Assembly (NCBI RefSeq): GCF_016405905.1
Contig: NZ_JAEFCB010000015.1
Coordinates: forward strand, 62,001 to 126,000
Reading direction: 5' to 3'
Length of the DNA: 64,000 nucleotides
From: Variovorax sp. IB41
GTDB lineage: Bacteria > Pseudomonadota > Gammaproteobacteria > Burkholderiales > Burkholderiaceae_C
Shown: piece after piece, positions 61,515 to 64,000 of the stretch
How positions within the stretch are numbered: the stretch's first letter is position 1
How the letters are laid out: every line of letters starts with the position of its first letter
Notes under the pieces: model-generated
The model's database searches: none
Told to the model about the DNA's origin: nothing
Seen by the model: only the letters and a program-made list of their open reading frames with translations
Translations under genes and position numbers: made by a program

Positions 61515-62600
61515 ATGGCCAAGAAGCCGCAACCCACCTTCACCGCCGCTGCACCCGCGGCGCCCATCGTCCGGCCGACGGCCTCGCGCGGCGTCATGCT
61601 CGCCAGCTACCTGCTGATGCTGGGCGCGCTGATGCTGGTGATGTGGGAGCACCTGCTGCCCGGCCTCATCTGCGTGTGCATCGGCTTCCTGGTCACGCGC
61701 TGGCTCGCCCGCCTGCTCGAAAGGGGCCTGCTGCGCATCCCCGCCATGCGCTCCGGCGCCGCTGGCTGGGCCGGCGTGCTGGCGGTGATCGTGGTGCTGC
61801 TCGCGCCGATCGCGCTGGTCACGCTCGGGCTGTCGCAGGCACGCGAGTACATCGTCGATGCGCCCGACCAGTACCGCGAACTGCTCGACTACACCGCCCG
61901 CACCGTGCTCGAACTGCGCTCCAAGCTGCCGCCCGACATCGCGACCTACCTGCCCGAAGGCGCCGCCGAAATCCAGCGCGTGATCGCCAATTACCTGCGC
62001 GCGCAGGCCGGCGCGCTCGCGATGGCCGGACGCGCCTGGCTGCACGGGCTGCTCTTTTCCTATGTGGGGCTGATCGTCGGGAGCCTCGCCGCCGTCGCGG
62101 CCGCGCCGCTGCGGCGCAAGCCCCTGGCCGAGCAGTTGCACCAGCGCGTGGAGACTTTCGGCGAGGCCTTCGCCCAGATCGTCGCGGCCCAGTTCTGGAT
62201 CGCCGCCTTCAACACGCTCTTGACCGCCATCTTCCTGCTGTTCCTGATGCCGCTCTGGGGCGCGCACCTGCCCTACACGCCGGCGCTCATCACGCTCACC
62301 TTCCTGGCCGGACTGGTGCCGATCGTGGGCAACCTGGTCTGCAATTCGGTGATCACGCTGGTGGGGCTGTCGGTTTCGCCGGTCACGGCGGCGGCCTGCC
62401 TGATCTTCCTGATCGTGATCCACAAGGCCGAGTACGTGATCAACGCCAAGGTGGTCGGCGCGCGCACGCAGATGAGCGTGTGGGAGCTGCTGGCGGTGAT
62501 GTTCGTGGCCGAGGCGGTGTTCGGGCCGGCCGGGCTGGTGGCGGCGCCGCTGTACTACGCGTACCTCAAGAAAGAGCTGCAGGCCGCATCGCTGGTCTGA
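61515..62600 (+). CDS. AI-2E family transporter (PerM/TqsA type)
   Basis: The predicted protein has 361 residues with about eight membrane helices arranged as in UPF0118/AI-2E proteins, including the long soluble segment between helices 3 and 4 and the conserved LPYTPALITLTFLAGLVPIVG region. Members export signals or act as sodium/proton antiporters; the substrate here is unknown. It follows purM by 49 bases, a common arrangement near hda-purM in beta-proteobacteria. Confidence 0.9.
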   Translation: MAKKPQPTFTAAAPAAPIVRPTASRGVMLASYLLMLGALMLVMWEHLLPGLICVCIGFLVTRWLARLLERGLLRIPAMRSGAAGWAGVLAVIVVLLAPIALVTLGLSQAREYIVDAPDQYRELLDYTARTVLELRSKLPPDIATYLPEGAAEIQRVIANYLRAQAGALAMAGRAWLHGLLFSYVGLIVGSLAAVAAAPLRRKPLAEQLHQRVETFGEAFAQIVAAQFWIAAFNTLLTAIFLLFLMPLWGAHLPYTPALITLTFLAGLVPIVGNLVCNSVITLVGLSVSPVTAAACLIFLIVIHKAEYVINAKVVGARTQMSVWELLAVMFVAEAVFGPAGLVAAPLYYAYLKKELQAASLV

Positions 62601-62609
62601 CGGCTTGGC

Positions 62610-62660
62610 AGGACAACGATGTCCTGATCTGATCGGTTCTGGTCCGCATCGGCGCGGACC
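62610..62660. other. Two hairpins after the AI-2E gene
   Basis: AGGAC/GTCCT (62611-62625 region) and GGTCCGC/GCGGACC (62641-62660, six-base loop) form inverted repeats in the 100-base gap. No T run follows, so they are weak terminators at best. Confidence 0.4.
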
Positions 62661-62700
62661 GGGGGCCGGGGTCGCAGAAGAATAGGCGGCATCATTCACT

Positions 62701-63282
62701 ATGCCTTTCACCGCGATGAAAACCTGTCTGATTGTGATCGACGCCCAGGAATCGTTCCGCCAGCGCGCCTACTGGAACGAAGGCGTTGCGGCGCCCTATT
62801 TCGCCGCCCAGAACGCGCTCGTCGAAGGCGCGGGCGCGGCCGGCCTGCCGATCGTGCGCATCTTCCACGTCGACGAACCCAGCGATTCGAGCAACCCGTT
62901 CGCCATGGAATCGGGCCATGTCCACCCCATCGAGGGGCTCGCGCCCTTCAAGGCGGCGGCCACGTTCACCAAGCACCGCCACAGCGCGCTGGTCAACAGC
63001 GGCCTGGATATCTGGCTCACCGAGAACGGCGTGCGCCGGCTGATCGTGAGCGGCATCCGCACCGAGCAATGCTGCGAAACCACCACCCGCCACGCCTCCG
63101 ACCTGGGCTGGGAGGTCGACTACGTGACCGACGCCACGCTGACCTTCGACATGGTGCAGCCCGACGGCCGGCCGCTGCTGGCGGCCGACATCAAGTCGCG
63201 CACCGCCGCCGTGCTGGCCGGGCGCTTCGCGACGATCTGCAGCGTGGCGCAGGCGCTGGAACGCGCGGGCGCGGCGGCATGA
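62701..63282 (+). CDS. Isochorismatase-family cysteine hydrolase
   Basis: The predicted protein has 193 residues. The catalytic triad is visible as Asp14 (IVIDAQ), Lys91 (FTKHRHS) and Cys124 (RTEQCCETT). The family covers nicotinamidases, N-carbamoyl hydrolases and isochorismatases; the substrate is not shown. It overlaps the DJ-1-like gene by four bases, so they form a unit. Confidence 0.92.
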   Translation: MPFTAMKTCLIVIDAQESFRQRAYWNEGVAAPYFAAQNALVEGAGAAGLPIVRIFHVDEPSDSSNPFAMESGHVHPIEGLAPFKAAATFTKHRHSALVNSGLDIWLTENGVRRLIVSGIRTEQCCETTTRHASDLGWEVDYVTDATLTFDMVQPDGRPLLAADIKSRTAAVLAGRFATICSVAQALERAGAAA

Positions 63283-63908
63283 CCGCTTTGCGCGTGCTGA
63301 TCCTGGCCTACGACGGCGTCGAGGCGCTGGATTTCGCCGGCCCCTTCGAGGTGTTCACCACGGCGAGCCGGGTCAGCCAGCGCATGCAGCCGGGCACGGC
63401 GGCGCCGTTCGACGTCGCTTCGGTCGCGCTCGCGCCGAGCGGCCAGCCCGTGCAGGCGCGCGCCGGCCTGCAACTGCTCGCCGACCGCACCATCGCAAGC
63501 GACCCGGCCGCCGACGTGCTGATCGTCCCCGGCGGCGTGGTCGATGCGCCGATGGCGAGCCGCGAAACCCTGCGCTGGATCGCCGATTGCGCGACCGGCG
63601 CGCAGCTCGTCGCGTCGGTCTGCACCGGTGTCTTCCTGCTCGCGAAGAGCGGCGTGGTCACGCGCGAGGCCGTCACGACGCACTGGGAAGACATCGCCGA
63701 CCTGCGCGCGCAGTTCCCGAAACTGGACGTGCGCGACGACGTGCGCTGGGTCGACACCGGCCGCATCGTGAGTTCCGCCGGCATCAGCGCGGGCATCGAC
63801 ATGAGCCTGCACCTCGTGGAGCGCCTGGCCGGACGCGCGCTGGCGGAACGCACCGCACGCCAGATGGACTACGCATGGACCCACAACACCAGCCACCCAT
63901 CCGCGTAG
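63279..63908 (+). CDS. DJ-1/PfpI family protein
   Basis: The predicted protein has 209 residues. The nucleophile elbow SVCTGVFLLAKSG has Cys115, and Glu24 in AGPFEVF is the usual partner. It is like the amidotransferase-like half of GlxA/isonitrile hydratase proteins, without the AraC DNA-binding part. The ATG overlaps the upstream stop (ATGA). The next gene starts inside it. Confidence 0.9.
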   Translation: MTALRVLILAYDGVEALDFAGPFEVFTTASRVSQRMQPGTAAPFDVASVALAPSGQPVQARAGLQLLADRTIASDPAADVLIVPGGVVDAPMASRETLRWIADCATGAQLVASVCTGVFLLAKSGVVTREAVTTHWEDIADLRAQFPKLDVRDDVRWVDTGRIVSSAGISAGIDMSLHLVERLAGRALAERTARQMDYAWTHNTSHPSA

Positions 63909-64000
63909 TCTTCGTGCTGCTCCCCGGCAGCCTCGTGCTCGACTGGGCCGGGCCGGCCGAGGCGCTGCGCATCGCGAACCAGCGGCTGGTGGCGTCGGGC
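63875..64000 (+). CDS. GlxA-type AraC family regulator, N-terminal part (cut by window end)
   Basis: The first 42 codons read MDPQHQPPIRVVFVLLPGSL and then VLDWAGPAEALRIAN, the start of the DJ-1-like domain of GlxA regulators. The ATG lies 34 bases inside the end of the DJ-1-like gene, which suggests coupling. The DNA-binding domain would lie beyond the window. It probably regulates the cysteine hydrolase/DJ-1 pair. Confidence 0.7.
   Translation, partial: MDPQHQPPIRVVFVLLPGSLVLDWAGPAEALRIANQRLVASG

Overview
The window is GC-rich (about two thirds G+C) chromosomal DNA with dense, mostly overlapping genes. Gene content and protein style (rpsP-rimM-trmD-rplS, hda-pcnB-folK, a Pit transporter with its DUF47 partner, DUF3999/DUF2339 membrane pair) point to a beta-proteobacterium of the Comamonadaceae. 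The auxin-catabolism type locus makes Variovorax the most likely genus. This is inferred from sequence reading only, with no database search.

Layout. 30-10000: DUF3999/DUF2339 envelope pair, a UvrD-family helicase, GMP reductase (guaC) behind a terminator-like leader hairpin, and an alpha/beta hydrolase. 10091-14328: a small accessory zone with four tRNA genes (Ala-CGC, Lys-CTT, His-GTG, Arg-ACG), an SDR, an HNH nuclease, several small unknown proteins, and a short repressor-like protein with a candidate operator. 14332-39729: a catabolic island of about 25 kb, nearly all on the minus strand. 39745-43481: a four-gene minus operon (opine-dehydrogenase-like, 3-hydroxyacyl-CoA dehydrogenase-like, atypical alpha/beta hydrolase, quinone-oxidoreductase-like). 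43621-64000: housekeeping genes: DEAD-box helicase, oligoribonuclease, M48 protease, pterin dehydratase, rsgA, hisC, cobD-like, Nudix, the rpsP operon, GNAT, TM2, Pit/DUF47, folK-pcnB-hda, purM, AI-2E-family permease, cysteine hydrolase, DJ-1-like protein and the start of a GlxA-type regulator.

The central island is best read as an aerobic indole-3-acetic acid (auxin) degradation locus of the iad type. It contains two Rieske oxygenase alpha/beta pairs, one FMN/2Fe-2S reductase, a cyclase-family protein with the metal motif of isatin hydrolase, SDRs, two acyl-CoA synthetases, a thiolase-like protein, a DUF35-SDR fusion, IorA/IorB-type oxidoreductase subunits, a branched-chain-type ABC importer with three periplasmic binding proteins, and two MarR regulators with candidate operators. 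The expected flow is uptake of an indolic acid, ring oxygenation, conversion via dioxindole/isatin, isatin ring opening to isatinate and onward to anthranilate, with side-chain handling by CoA enzymes. The individual steps are inferred; the family assignments are clear.

Most notable oddities: an in-frame DUF35-SDR fusion that keeps a ribosome-binding site at the junction and has Phe in place of the SDR catalytic Tyr; a LivM-LivG fusion; an alpha/beta hydrolase with His at the nucleophile position; a terminator-like hairpin in the guaC leader; and a low-GC stretch ending in a terminator that could be a small RNA.
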